Assembly: GCA_029246995.1 (NCBI GenBank) | Contig: JAQWMB010000017.1 | Location: 1-44,354 of the forward strand | Direction: 5' to 3' | Source of the DNA: Dehalococcoidia bacterium | Lineage (GTDB): Bacteria; Chloroflexota; Dehalococcoidia; UBA2979 | Length of the DNA: 44,354 nucleotides | In this document: one piece after another, positions 9,325-18,648 of the stretch | Numbering within the stretch: position 1 is the stretch's first letter | Layout of the letters: each line of letters starts with the position of its first letter | Made by a program: the position numbers and the translations under genes | The notes under the pieces: generated by a model | The model's database searches: none | What the model saw: only the letters and a program-made list of their open reading frames with translations | What the model was told of the DNA's origin: nothing

Positions 9325-11376
9325 ATGGGATGGGAGTTGTACTTTGTTGCTACCACTGCAGTAGTAGCATTAATATTTGCTAGTTTTTTAGCAAGAAAAA
9401 TTACTGCAGCAGATGCAGGAGATGAAAAGATGCAAGATATTGCACTTTCTATACAAGAAGGTGCTAGTTCATTTCTTAAGCGAGAATACACAGTACTAGC
9501 TGTTTTTGTAGCTTTAGTTTCTGCAATTTTATTTATTTTCGTTGACTTGGATGTTGCAAATAAATATGAAGGAAGCTATGAGCTTGCAAGGCTCGATGCA
9601 TTACCTGCATTTACTTTTAGCTATATTTTAGGCGCTTTCTGTTCTGCTTTAACCGGCTACATTGGAATGACGATAGCAGTGCGTGCAAATGTTCGGACTG
9701 CAGCAGAAGCAAGGCATGGTTTAAATAAAGCTTTAAACTTAGCTTTTTCATCTGGTACTGTCATGGGTATGTCTGTGGTAGGAATTTCCCTTTTAGGAAT
9801 TATCTTAATGTACGGAACGTTTCGGTCAGTTGAAGTTCTTGCAGCTTTTGCTTTTGGTGCTTCATCAATAGCTTTATTTGCAAGAGTTGGTGGAGGAATA
9901 TTTACAAAAGCTGCAGATGTTGGTGCGGATCTCGTTGGTAAGGTAGAAGCTGGAATTCCAGAAGATGACCCAAGGAATCCTGCAACTATTGCAGATAATG
10001 TAGGAGACAATGTTGGAGATGTAGCTGGCATGGGAGCTGATCTTTTTGAATCTTATTCTGGTTCAATCATTGCAGCAATGTCGCTGGTTATTGTCTCAAC
10101 ATTAAGTTGGGAAGGTAGAGCAGATTATCGAATTATAGGCTATTATCCTATACTAATAATGGGCATAGGAGTCATTTCTTCAATCATTGGAACATTTCTT
10201 GTTCGTACAAAAGAAGATGCTGATATGGGTACATTATTATGGGCATTAAGAAAAGGAATATTTGGTTCAGGCTTACTTGTAGTTATAGGTGCTTGGTTTC
10301 TAACGCACCAATTAAATTTAGACATGAATTTGTTATGGGTGGTGGTAGTTGGTTTAGTGGCTGGTAATATTATTGGACTTGCGACAGAATATTATACTGC
10401 ATATGAATACAAGCCTACACAAGCCTTGTCTGCACAAGCAGAAGCAGGTGCTGGTCCTATAATCATAGGAGGATTGTCTGTAGGTATGTTATCTACTGTC
10501 GTACCTGTATTAACCCTTTGTGCTGCTATTGCAATTACTTTTAATCTAGCGGGATTATATGGTATCGCGCTTGCAGCAGTCGGCATGCTTTCAACTTTAG
10601 GTATTACGTTAGCATCAGATGCTTACGGACCAGTTGCTGATAATGCTGGAGGTATTGCTGAACAAGCGGGGCTTCCTGAGGAAGTTAGAGAACGAACTGA
10701 TGCACTTGATTCATTAGGAAATACTACTGCTGCAACAGGAAAAGGATTTGCTATTGGTTCTGCTGTTTTAACAGCTCTAGCTCTAATGGCAACTTATACT
10801 CAAACAACAGGTATCAGTTCTGTGGATTTATTAAACTACAAAGTTTTAATTGGTTTATTAATTGGTTCTTTAATGCCATTTGTCTTTAGTGCTTTAACTA
10901 TGGGAGCAGTTGGTAAAGCAGCTATGGAAATGGTTGAAGAAGTAAGAAGACAATTTAGAGAAATGCCAGGGATCATGAAAGGGACTGAAAAACCTGATTC
11001 TAATAGAGCAGTTGATATTGCCACTCAAGGTGCAATCAAGGAAATGATGATACCAGGCATTATTGCGATTGCGACTCCAATTATAGTTGGTATTGTGTTA
11101 AAGGCAGAAGCTTTAGGTGGCTTGCTGATAGGTTCAATTGGTTCAGGAGCATTATTAGCGCTTATGATGGCAAATGCTGGTGGTGCTTGGGATAATGCCA
11201 AAAAATATATTGAAATGGGTAATAGTGGGGGTAAAGGCTCAGATGCGCATAAAGCAGCAGTAGTTGGTGATACAGTAGGCGATCCTTTTAAGGACACATC
11301 TGGACCTTCAATCAATATATTACTTAAACTGATGGCAATTGTTGCAGTTGTCTTTGGTCCTTTGTTTCTCAGCTAA
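9325..11376 (+). CDS. hppA: Membrane-bound ion-translocating pyrophosphatase
   Basis: Hydrolyses PPi and pumps H+ (or Na+) across the membrane. 683 residues and about 16 hydrophobic segments match the family. Catalytic motifs are ADVGADLVGKVE near 197-208, DDPRNPA at 214-220, DNVGDNVGD at 224-232, and the C-terminal GGAWDNAKK and GDTVGDPFKDTSGPS. In the segment LGNTTAATGKG, residues Ala469 and Gly472 sit where K+-independent enzymes carry Lys and Thr, so a K+-dependent subtype is predicted. The ion pumped cannot be settled by eye. AAGGAG is 8 bases before the ATG. Confidence 0.96.
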   Translation: MGWELYFVATTAVVALIFASFLARKITAADAGDEKMQDIALSIQEGASSFLKREYTVLAVFVALVSAILFIFVDLDVANKYEGSYELARLDALPAFTFSYILGAFCSALTGYIGMTIAVRANVRTAAEARHGLNKALNLAFSSGTVMGMSVVGISLLGIILMYGTFRSVEVLAAFAFGASSIALFARVGGGIFTKAADVGADLVGKVEAGIPEDDPRNPATIADNVGDNVGDVAGMGADLFESYSGSIIAAMSLVIVSTLSWEGRADYRIIGYYPILIMGIGVISSIIGTFLVRTKEDADMGTLLWALRKGIFGSGLLVVIGAWFLTHQLNLDMNLLWVVVVGLVAGNIIGLATEYYTAYEYKPTQALSAQAEAGAGPIIIGGLSVGMLSTVVPVLTLCAAIAITFNLAGLYGIALAAVGMLSTLGITLASDAYGPVADNAGGIAEQAGLPEEVRERTDALDSLGNTTAATGKGFAIGSAVLTALALMATYTQTTGISSVDLLNYKVLIGLLIGSLMPFVFSALTMGAVGKAAMEMVEEVRRQFREMPGIMKGTEKPDSNRAVDIATQGAIKEMMIPGIIAIATPIIVGIVLKAEALGGLLIGSIGSGALLALMMANAGGAWDNAKKYIEMGNSGGKGSDAHKAAVVGDTVGDPFKDTSGPSINILLKLMAIVAVVFGPLFLS

Positions 11377-11402
11377 ATAATTTATAAATAAGGGTTGTAA
11401 CC

Positions 11403-12722
11403 TTGAATGATAAACAAGCAAAATTCGATGATTTAGTATCATTATCAAAAAGAAGAGGGATAGCTTTTCCCTCTTCTGATATCTATGGTGGATTTCAATC
11501 GACATGGGATTATGGTTATCTAGGTACAGAGATGAAAAGAAACATTAGGGATCTCTGGTGGAAAAATGTTGTTCAACAAAGAGAAAATGTTTTTGGAATT
11601 GAAGCAGCTATTATCACTAATCCAAAAGTTTGGGAGTCATCTGGCCATGTTTCTAATTTCACTGATCCATTAGTTGATTGCCTTAATTGTAATGGGAGAT
11701 TTAGAGCTGATCATATTGTTGATAACGTATGTCCTCAATGTGATAGTAAGTCAAATTTTACAGATGAAAGAAATTTCAATTTACTTTTTAAGACTTTTGT
11801 GGGTCCAGTAGAAGACAATGCAAGTGTTGCTTATTTAAGGCCTGAAACTGCTCAAGGTATGTTTGTTAATTTTCTTAATTATCAAAATACTATTAGGCAC
11901 AAACTGCCATTTGGCATTGCTCAAATTGGTAAATCTTTTAGGAATGAAATTACGCCAGGTCAATTTATATTTCGTACTAGGGAATTTGAGCAAATGGAGA
12001 TGGAATTTTTCTGTCGTCCTGAAGAATCAGTAGAATTTCATGAGTATTGGAAAAATGAACGTTATAATTGGTATATTGAAACGTTAAAAATCCCAAAAGA
12101 AAAACTTCGTATTCGAGATCATGAAAAAGATGAATTAGCACATTATTCGGATGCAACTTCAGACATTGAGTTTGATTTTCCATGGGGTTGGGGAGAGCTT
12201 GAAGGGATTGCACATAGAGGAGACTTTGATCTCTCTGCTCATTCAAAAGGTTCAGGTAAAAAGTTAAATACTTTGGATGTAGAGAGTAATGCTCATTTTG
12301 TACCTCATGTTATTGAGCCAGCTGTAGGAGTAGATAGGATTTTATTCGCAATTTTATGTTCAGCATATGATGTCGAAGATATTGCTAATGATGAAACAAG
12401 AGCTTTATTACGGTTACCGGCTGCCATATCACCTGTTCATATTGCAGTTTTGCCTCTATCAAAAAAAGAGAATCTTATTTCTTTAGCTCAATCAATAGCA
12501 ACAGATCTAAGGAAATTTTTTAGAGTAGAATATGATGAAACTCAATCGATTGGGAAACGATACAGAAGACAAGATGAAATAGGTACACCTTTTTGTATTA
12601 CTGTTGACTTTGATTCTATGGATGATCATTCAGTTACTATTCGTGATAGAGATTCCATGAAGCAAGATCGCATTCAGGTGTCTGAGCTAGTTACCTATTT
12701 TAATAATCATCTGGAGTTATAA
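11403..12722 (+). CDS. glyS: Glycyl-tRNA synthetase, alpha2 (eukaryote/archaeal-like) type
   Basis: Charges tRNA-Gly. It is a class II synthetase of 439 residues, the single-chain dimer form rather than the alpha2-beta2 GlyQ/GlyS form. Seen: SLSKRRGIAFPSSDIYGG near the N-terminus, a zinc-site-like CLNC ... CPQC pair, LRPETAQGMFVNF, motif 2 (FRNEITPGQFIFRTREFEQMEMEFF in part), the glycine-site acidic cluster, motif 3 GVDRILFAIL and a C-terminal anticodon-binding domain (IAVLPLSKKE). The start is TTG at 11403; no better in-frame start is seen. It is followed 4 bases later by the phosphoesterase gene. Confidence 0.94.
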   Translation: MNDKQAKFDDLVSLSKRRGIAFPSSDIYGGFQSTWDYGYLGTEMKRNIRDLWWKNVVQQRENVFGIEAAIITNPKVWESSGHVSNFTDPLVDCLNCNGRFRADHIVDNVCPQCDSKSNFTDERNFNLLFKTFVGPVEDNASVAYLRPETAQGMFVNFLNYQNTIRHKLPFGIAQIGKSFRNEITPGQFIFRTREFEQMEMEFFCRPEESVEFHEYWKNERYNWYIETLKIPKEKLRIRDHEKDELAHYSDATSDIEFDFPWGWGELEGIAHRGDFDLSAHSKGSGKKLNTLDVESNAHFVPHVIEPAVGVDRILFAILCSAYDVEDIANDETRALLRLPAAISPVHIAVLPLSKKENLISLAQSIATDLRKFFRVEYDETQSIGKRYRRQDEIGTPFCITVDFDSMDDHSVTIRDRDSMKQDRIQVSELVTYFNNHLEL

Positions 12723-12726
12723 ATTA

Positions 12727-13554
12727 ATGAGTATTATAAAAAAACCACTTAAAATTCTTCATACTTCTGATATCCATCTTGGGGCTTACGATAAACGTAG
12801 TGGAAGATTTTCTGATGAAAACAAAATTAAACAAGAACGACATTTTATCAAGATCATAGAATTAGGAATAAAGCACCAAGTAGATGCTTTTTTAATTCCT
12901 GGCGACTTATTTGATAACGCAAGAGTGGATGATGAGACGTTAGTATTATTTGCTAATGAAATTAAGCGACTTGGAATTCCAACCATTGTAGCACCAGGGA
13001 ATCACGATCATGTTGGGCCTAATTCCTTATATGATAGAATTGACCTTAATAAGATAGCTAGTAACTTGTTTATTTTGCGTAATGAGTCTGGAAGTTCAAT
13101 TACTTTTGATGAATTGAATTTAAAAATTTGGGCAAAAGCACATACGGAAGAAATTCCTGACTTTCGTCCATTTTCCGAACCCCCAGCGCGTAATTATGAT
13201 GGTTGGTATATTTGTATGGGGCATGGCCATTACATACATCCAAAAGCTGTACAAAGGCATTCTTTTCATATATCTTGTCAGGAAATTAATCATTTAGATT
13301 GTGACTATGTAGCTTTAGGTCACTGGGAACAGTACACAATTGTTGAAGCAGGTATTAATACACTAGCTGCTTATTCAGGAGCACCTGAAAGCCTAGCTCA
13401 TGAATCTGGACTAGGAGGCAGGGTATTATTAGTAGAGCTTAATTCAAAAGATGATAAAAAAATTACTGCTTTATCCTTAAATGGAGAAGAAAAAATTGAG
13501 CATGAAGATATGCCATATCTGGAAGCTGACAAAGACTACAATCCATTCAATTAA
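12727..13554 (+). CDS. Metallophosphoesterase, SbcD/Mre11-like
   Basis: 275 residues of calcineurin-like phosphoesterase fold. The five metal-binding motifs are present in order: SDIHLG near residue 15, GDLFDNARVD, GNHDHVG, MGHGHY and ALGHWEQY. The layout is that of the DNA-repair exonuclease subgroup (SbcD, YhaO, Mre11). It is shorter than SbcD (about 400), lacks the capping domain, and no SbcC/Rad50-like ATPase is adjacent. Nuclease activity is therefore inferred from fold only. The ATG is 4 bases after glyS, indicating co-transcription. Confidence 0.82.
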   Translation: MSIIKKPLKILHTSDIHLGAYDKRSGRFSDENKIKQERHFIKIIELGIKHQVDAFLIPGDLFDNARVDDETLVLFANEIKRLGIPTIVAPGNHDHVGPNSLYDRIDLNKIASNLFILRNESGSSITFDELNLKIWAKAHTEEIPDFRPFSEPPARNYDGWYICMGHGHYIHPKAVQRHSFHISCQEINHLDCDYVALGHWEQYTIVEAGINTLAAYSGAPESLAHESGLGGRVLLVELNSKDDKKITALSLNGEEKIEHEDMPYLEADKDYNPFN

Positions 13555-13568
13555 TTTAAATCAATATT

Positions 13569-13844
13569 CTAGCTTGGCATTTTAGCTCGAGCAGCTTCTT
13601 TATCTTGAAACCACAGTGCATCTATTTCTGTAAAGATAGCTTGATCGTCCGGAACTTCTTCCTCTGCAAATACAGCACTGACTGGGCATGCTGGTTCACA
13701 AGCACCACAATCGATGCATTCATCTGGATCTATAAACAACTTAGTGTCTACATCTTCATCAAAGTGAATGCAATCTACTGGGCAAACATCTACGCATGAT
13801 TTATCCAAAACGGTTATACACGGCGAGGTGATGACGTATGTCAT
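13569..13844 (-). CDS. 7Fe ferredoxin (3Fe-4S / 4Fe-4S), FdxA type
   Basis: 91-residue electron carrier. Cys9-X7-Cys17-X3-Cys21-Pro plus a second CIDCGACEPACP motif reproduce the 7Fe arrangement of actinobacterial FdxA/FdxC and Azotobacter FdI. The PDECIDCGACEP and EEEVPDDQ stretches are family signatures. The N-terminus MTYVITSPC is complete. Convergent with the phosphoesterase, 14 bases away. No redox partner lies next to it. Confidence 0.92.
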   Translation of the reverse strand: MTYVITSPCITVLDKSCVDVCPVDCIHFDEDVDTKLFIDPDECIDCGACEPACPVSAVFAEEEVPDDQAIFTEIDALWFQDKEAARAKMPS

Positions 13845-13914
13845 AAAATATCCTTAATCAATATAATCTTTATTTTAATAATACCTCAATTTAGATGCCA
13901 TACTTAGCAATACC

Positions 13915-13950
13915 AATCTTTTTTTTTAGTAAATCCTAAGAAAAAAGATT
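13915..13950 (-). terminator. 15-bp hairpin just after the 166-residue gene
   Basis: AATC plus nine T and AG at 13915-13929 can pair with 13936-13950 over 15 bp (one G.U), around a 6-base loop. On the minus strand it starts 5 bases after the stop codon at 13956. No U-tract follows, so a classic intrinsic terminator is doubtful; RNA 3'-end stabilisation is an alternative. Confidence 0.4.
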
Positions 13951-13955
13951 AGTAA

Positions 13956-14456
13956 TTACTTATTTCTAAAAATTTTTCTTATTTTACTTAAAATCGTACC
14001 TTCTTTTTGGGAGCTTTTTTCTTCTTGACTCAAATGACTTTCTTGATTTTGATGAAAATAAATGGTACTAATTTTGTCAATAAACTTGCGAACATCAGGG
14101 AGTATGTCGAGAGATGAACTGTGTTGTTGTAAGACTTCAGGAAAATACTTTTCGAGACCATTTTGAAACTCTTTGATCATCGACCTTCCACTTAATGAAT
14201 AAGATTTAAATTCATTTGTAATTCCTTTACTGTAATGCAAAATATCTTCTAGGCTTTTTATTGATATTTCAATATTATAGATTTGATCCTTTTCTGCTGC
14301 TTCAACATTATTTAATATTATTTGAAGATCTGCAAGTTTTTTATTTATACTACTTGTTGGTTTGATTGCAGGAAAGGATAGGCAGTAGTTTAAAATTAAG
14401 CTTAAAATTTGACCTTCTTTTTGATTCAATGGAATATTAATAGATGTATTATTCAT
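13956..14456 (-). CDS. Small protein of unknown function, coupled to uvrA
   Basis: 166 residues that I do not recognise. It is mostly helical and polar with no signal peptide or membrane segment; heptad-like Leu/Ile spacing appears in residues 40-80 (LQIILNNVEAAEKDQIYNIE). The C-terminus is Ser/Glu-rich, then basic (SKIRKIFRNK). Its ATG overlaps the last 8 bases of uvrA, so translation is probably coupled. A role with nucleotide-excision repair would rest on position only. Confidence 0.65.
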   Translation of the reverse strand: MNNTSINIPLNQKEGQILSLILNYCLSFPAIKPTSSINKKLADLQIILNNVEAAEKDQIYNIEISIKSLEDILHYSKGITNEFKSYSLSGRSMIKEFQNGLEKYFPEVLQQHSSSLDILPDVRKFIDKISTIYFHQNQESHLSQEEKSSQKEGTILSKIRKIFRNK

Positions 14457-17334
14457 TTATGTTTTTCGCCTTTTTTTTAGTTAGTAAATTTTTTAGATGC
14501 TTTCCTGTGAGTGATTTTTTAGATTGCACGATTGATTCGGGGCTACCAGTTGCTACAATATAACCACCCTTATCACCTCCAACAGGCCCTAAGTCAATTA
14601 TCCAATCAGCATTTTTAATAACATCTAGGTGGTGTTCAATAATTAAAACTGTATTTCCTTGATTAACTAATTTTTGTAAAACAGCAAGTAGGGCATTGAT
14701 GTCTTCTAGAGCTAATCCAGTTGTTGGTTCATCGAGTAGATAAAGCGTATGTCCTTTTGTTCTTTTAGACAATTCAGTCGCAAGTTTAATCCTTTGTGCT
14801 TCTCCGCCAGATACTGTAGTTGCTGGTTGTCCAAGCCTGATATAACCCAGCCCAACATCATGTAATGTTTGCAATTTTCTCTTTGGTCCAGGATATACAT
14901 CGAAAAACTCTAATGCTTGATCGACAGTCATAGATAGCACATCTGCGATGTTTTTACCTTGAAGCATTATTTCTAATGCTTCATTATTATATCTTTTACC
15001 ATTACATACTTCGCATGTAATTGAAATATCAGGTAAAAATTGCATTTCAATTAATACATACCCATCACCAGAACATGGTTCGCATCTACCTCCCTTTACA
15101 TTAAAAGAAAATCTCCCTGGTTTGTATCCTCTCGCATTAGATTCAGGTAAGTTAGAAAACATTTCACGAATTGAAGTAAAGAGTGCCGTGTATGTTGCTG
15201 GATTTGATCTAGGAGTCCTGCCGATTGGCGATTGGTCGATGCGGATTACTTTATTTATATGCTCAGCACCTTTAATTGTTTTATGACGACCAACAAGATC
15301 GTTAGTTTTATAAAATTTTTGCCATAACGCTTTAGCTAATATTTCGTTAATCAGTGTTGATTTTCCAGAACCAGATACCCCAGTAACACATACTAAATTT
15401 CCAAGAGGAATGTCTATATCAATATTTTTTAAATTATTTTCTATTGCGCCTTTAATAGTTATTTTTTTCCCATTGCCCTTGCGTCTCTCTTCCGGAATAG
15501 GAATTTGGCGTTTACCTGATAAATATTGACCAGTTATTGAATTATTTTTCTTCTCAATTTGTGCAGGTGTTCCATATGCTACAATATTGCCACCTTGCTC
15601 ACCAGCCTTGGGGCCTAGATCAACAATATAATCTGCGGTACGTATCATCGCTTCGTCATGTTCGACTACGACAACAGTATTGCCTATGTCACGTAATTTT
15701 TTTAGAGTAGCTATTAATTTTTCGCTATCTTCTGAATGGAGCCCAATTGATGGTTCGTCGCAGACATAAAGTACTCCAGTCAATGCTGACCCAATTTGTG
15801 TTGCTAGTCGAATTCTTTGACTTTCACCACCAGCTAATGTGGAAGATTCCCTATTTAAAGTTAAATAATCTAAGCCAACATTTGATAAAAAAGATAGCCT
15901 GTGGTTAAGCTCAAGTAAAATTTGTTTAGCTATTTCTTGCTCAGTTGCTGAGAGTATATTAGTGTTTTTTAAATCACTGATCCACTTTAAGCTTTCTTCA
16001 ACTGACATTTTTACTATAGTTCCAATAGTATTATTATCAATTTTAATACTTAGTGCTTCTTTTTTTAGTCTTTCACCCTTACACAACTCACATTCTCTGG
16101 AGATCATGAATTTTTCAAGTAATTCTCTATCACCGTCAGCTTCTTTATACCGTTTTTGGAGATGATCAATTATGCCTTCCCAAATAAATGAGTAACTTCT
16201 TGTTCCGCCTCGTCTACGTTTGTAGTTAATCTCAACTCGCGTATTTGTTTCTCCATTCATTAAAATGTCTAAGTTGATTTTTGAGATTGTTTTTAGTGGC
16301 TGCTCGACTGTAAATCCGAATGTGTTCCCAACAGCTGTGATACGTTGTTGCATATATCCTCTTGACATTTTGATACCTCGAATACCTTTAATGCCTCCAT
16401 CTGCAATAGATATACTATCGTCTGGAATCAGCAGGGATGACTCTAATATCATTTGTTTTCCTAAGCCAGTGCATGCCGGGCATGCACCATGCGGGCTATT
16501 GAATGAAAAATTTCTAGGTTCAATTTGTGGAACTGAATATAATGATTTTAAACATTTACTACAAGCATAATTTTCACTATAAAAATATTCTTCATTACTT
16601 TCTAGTAAATAAATAATTGTGCCTTCACCTAGTTTCAATGCTTGTTCTACAGAATCTGAAATACGCAAACGCGCATCTTTAGTAAATTCTTTTTTATTAG
16701 GGATTTGTATCCGATCAACCACGATTTCTATGTCGTGCCATTTGTATCTATCTAGTTCAATATCTTCGTCGATTTCTCTTATAACATTATTGACTCTTAC
16801 TCTAATAAATCCTGATTTTTTTATATTTTCAAGTAATTGTTTGTGCTCTCCTCGTTTATGAGTAATTATTGGAGCTAATATACTACCTTTTGAATCTTGA
16901 TGTTTGCTAAAAATTTGATCTATGATTTGCTCTTTTGTTAATTTTTCAATGACAACGTTACAATTTGGACAGTATGCTTGACCTATTCGTGCAAATAATA
17001 ATCTAAGGTAATCATATATTTCTGTAACTGTTGCCACTGTTGATCGAGGATTCTTTGATACGCCTTTTTGATCAATGGATATAGCTGGAGACAATCCTTC
17101 TATACTTTCAACATCAGGCTTTTCCATTAATCCTAAAAATTGCCGAGCATATGCAGATAAGGATTCAACGTATCTTCTTTGACCTTCAGCATAAATTGTA
17201 TCAAAGGCTAAAGATGACTTACCAGAACCAGACAAACCAGTAATTACTGATAATTTATTGTGAGGAATAGAAATATCTATATTTTTTAAATTATGCTCTT
17301 TAGCACCCTTGATGACAATTTTTTTTTGAGACAT
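14449..17334 (-). CDS. uvrA: Excinuclease ABC subunit A
   Basis: Damage-recognition ATPase of nucleotide-excision repair. At 961 residues it is full length. The first Walker A is GLSGSGKSS at 33-41, followed by FDTIYAEGQRRYVESLSAYARQFLG. The zinc modules CSKC ... CPACTGLG and CEPCSGDGY ... CEVC are present, with ABC signatures LAGGESQR and VSGGEAQR, the second Walker A GVSGSGKST and Walker B CDEPSIGLH / LLDEPTTGL. No internal disruption. UvrB and UvrC are not in the window. Confidence 0.97.
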   Translation of the reverse strand: MSQKKIVIKGAKEHNLKNIDISIPHNKLSVITGLSGSGKSSLAFDTIYAEGQRRYVESLSAYARQFLGLMEKPDVESIEGLSPAISIDQKGVSKNPRSTVATVTEIYDYLRLLFARIGQAYCPNCNVVIEKLTKEQIIDQIFSKHQDSKGSILAPIITHKRGEHKQLLENIKKSGFIRVRVNNVIREIDEDIELDRYKWHDIEIVVDRIQIPNKKEFTKDARLRISDSVEQALKLGEGTIIYLLESNEEYFYSENYACSKCLKSLYSVPQIEPRNFSFNSPHGACPACTGLGKQMILESSLLIPDDSISIADGGIKGIRGIKMSRGYMQQRITAVGNTFGFTVEQPLKTISKINLDILMNGETNTRVEINYKRRRGGTRSYSFIWEGIIDHLQKRYKEADGDRELLEKFMISRECELCKGERLKKEALSIKIDNNTIGTIVKMSVEESLKWISDLKNTNILSATEQEIAKQILLELNHRLSFLSNVGLDYLTLNRESSTLAGGESQRIRLATQIGSALTGVLYVCDEPSIGLHSEDSEKLIATLKKLRDIGNTVVVVEHDEAMIRTADYIVDLGPKAGEQGGNIVAYGTPAQIEKKNNSITGQYLSGKRQIPIPEERRKGNGKKITIKGAIENNLKNIDIDIPLGNLVCVTGVSGSGKSTLINEILAKALWQKFYKTNDLVGRHKTIKGAEHINKVIRIDQSPIGRTPRSNPATYTALFTSIREMFSNLPESNARGYKPGRFSFNVKGGRCEPCSGDGYVLIEMQFLPDISITCEVCNGKRYNNEALEIMLQGKNIADVLSMTVDQALEFFDVYPGPKRKLQTLHDVGLGYIRLGQPATTVSGGEAQRIKLATELSKRTKGHTLYLLDEPTTGLALEDINALLAVLQKLVNQGNTVLIIEHHLDVIKNADWIIDLGPVGGDKGGYIVATGSPESIVQSKKSLTGKHLKNLLTKKKAKNINE

Positions 17335-17439
17335 GCTATTAATTTGTTCTCCAGCAGAATAATATAATTCATGTTGAGTCCCCGCAATGGCGGAACCAAG
17401 AAGTTTCTATACTATATTAAATAAGGTTATGAGGATCAC

Positions 17440-18627
17440 TTGAAAGCATTACAAGGAATGAGGGTTATTGAAATTTCTCAGTATGAAGCAGGACCAACTT
17501 GCTGTCAGTTATTAGCATGGCTTGGCGCAGAGGTTATAAAAATTGAGCAACCTGGTGGTGAGCCTGGTAGACATGTTTTGGGAGATGGTTCTTACAATGA
17601 ACAGTATTACTATAATTACAATAGTAATAAGAAAAATATCGTAATTGACTATAAACATCCTCAGGGCATTACTACAATTAACAAACTCATTGCTAATTCA
17701 GATATACTTGTTGAAAACTTTGGACCAGGAGTTATAGATAGTTATGGCCTGAGCTATAACGATGCTCTTAAGCATAATGATAAAATTATTTATGCAAGCA
17801 TTAAAGGTTTTGGTTTATCAGGTCCATTATCTGAATATAAATCGTTTGATCCTTTAGCTCAGTCAGCTGCTGCACTTTTTTCTCTTACAGGAGAGAAGGA
17901 AGGCAAGCCTATGCGCACAGGTGGTACTTTTGCAGATACTTCAGCGGGGATGATTGCAGCATTAGCAGTCACTGCTGCCTATGTACAAAAGTTAAAAAAT
18001 AATATAGGCCAGCATGTTGAAATATCTATGCAAGAGACTGCTTTGCAATTTATTAAAACAGTAGGTGTTTTAGATGGTAAGTGGGGAACTGGTGTTACTG
18101 ATAGAAGAGGTTATGGCGCAGGCGCACCCAGTGATATGTTTAAGTGTTCTCCAGGAGGAGCTAATGATTATATTTATATGTTAATTGGCACATCTAAAAT
18201 GTGGGACCTATTGTGTGCAGCAATTGATAGACTAGATTTAATAAATGATGAACGATTTTTAACAAGTGAACTTCGAAAAAATAATTCAGAGTTGCTGCAT
18301 ATTGAAATAGAGCAATGGACATCTAGGCGGGATAAATTCGATGCAATGTATATTTTAGGGTCAGCGGGTATTCCATGTTGTGCAATTTATGACACATTGG
18401 ATGTATTTAATGATAACCATTTAAAAGAGCGTGATTTTATTCATCAGTTTAATCAAGATGATAAGGACTATAAGATTTTGGGCCAACCATTTAAATTATC
18501 TGAATCTAAAGTAGACATTGAACTTGCATCTTCACTTGGTGAACAATCGAAAGAGATTCTTCGTGATATACTAAACCTTGATGATGGCGCTATTGAGAAG
18601 TTATTTGATTCAAAGGCTATACAGTAA
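17440..18627 (+). CDS. CaiB/BaiF family CoA-transferase (class III)
   Basis: Moves CoA between carboxylic acids. 395 residues, typical length. Family features: GMRVIEISQYEAGPTCCQLLAWLGAEVIKIE in part, the PGGEPGR loop, and the catalytic Asp166 in GGTFADTSAG. The start is a TTG at 17440 after GAGGAT. It precedes a 2-hydroxyacyl-CoA lyase-like gene by 21 bases, so a likely job is making a 2-hydroxyacyl-CoA. Formyl-CoA:oxalate CoA-transferase is the obvious alternative but does not fit the neighbour's residues well. The true acid substrate is unknown. Confidence 0.88.
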   Translation: MKALQGMRVIEISQYEAGPTCCQLLAWLGAEVIKIEQPGGEPGRHVLGDGSYNEQYYYNYNSNKKNIVIDYKHPQGITTINKLIANSDILVENFGPGVIDSYGLSYNDALKHNDKIIYASIKGFGLSGPLSEYKSFDPLAQSAAALFSLTGEKEGKPMRTGGTFADTSAGMIAALAVTAAYVQKLKNNIGQHVEISMQETALQFIKTVGVLDGKWGTGVTDRRGYGAGAPSDMFKCSPGGANDYIYMLIGTSKMWDLLCAAIDRLDLINDERFLTSELRKNNSELLHIEIEQWTSRRDKFDAMYILGSAGIPCCAIYDTLDVFNDNHLKERDFIHQFNQDDKDYKILGQPFKLSESKVDIELASSLGEQSKEILRDILNLDDGAIEKLFDSKAIQ

Positions 18628-18648
18628 TTTTATGTTAGGAGTTTAAAA

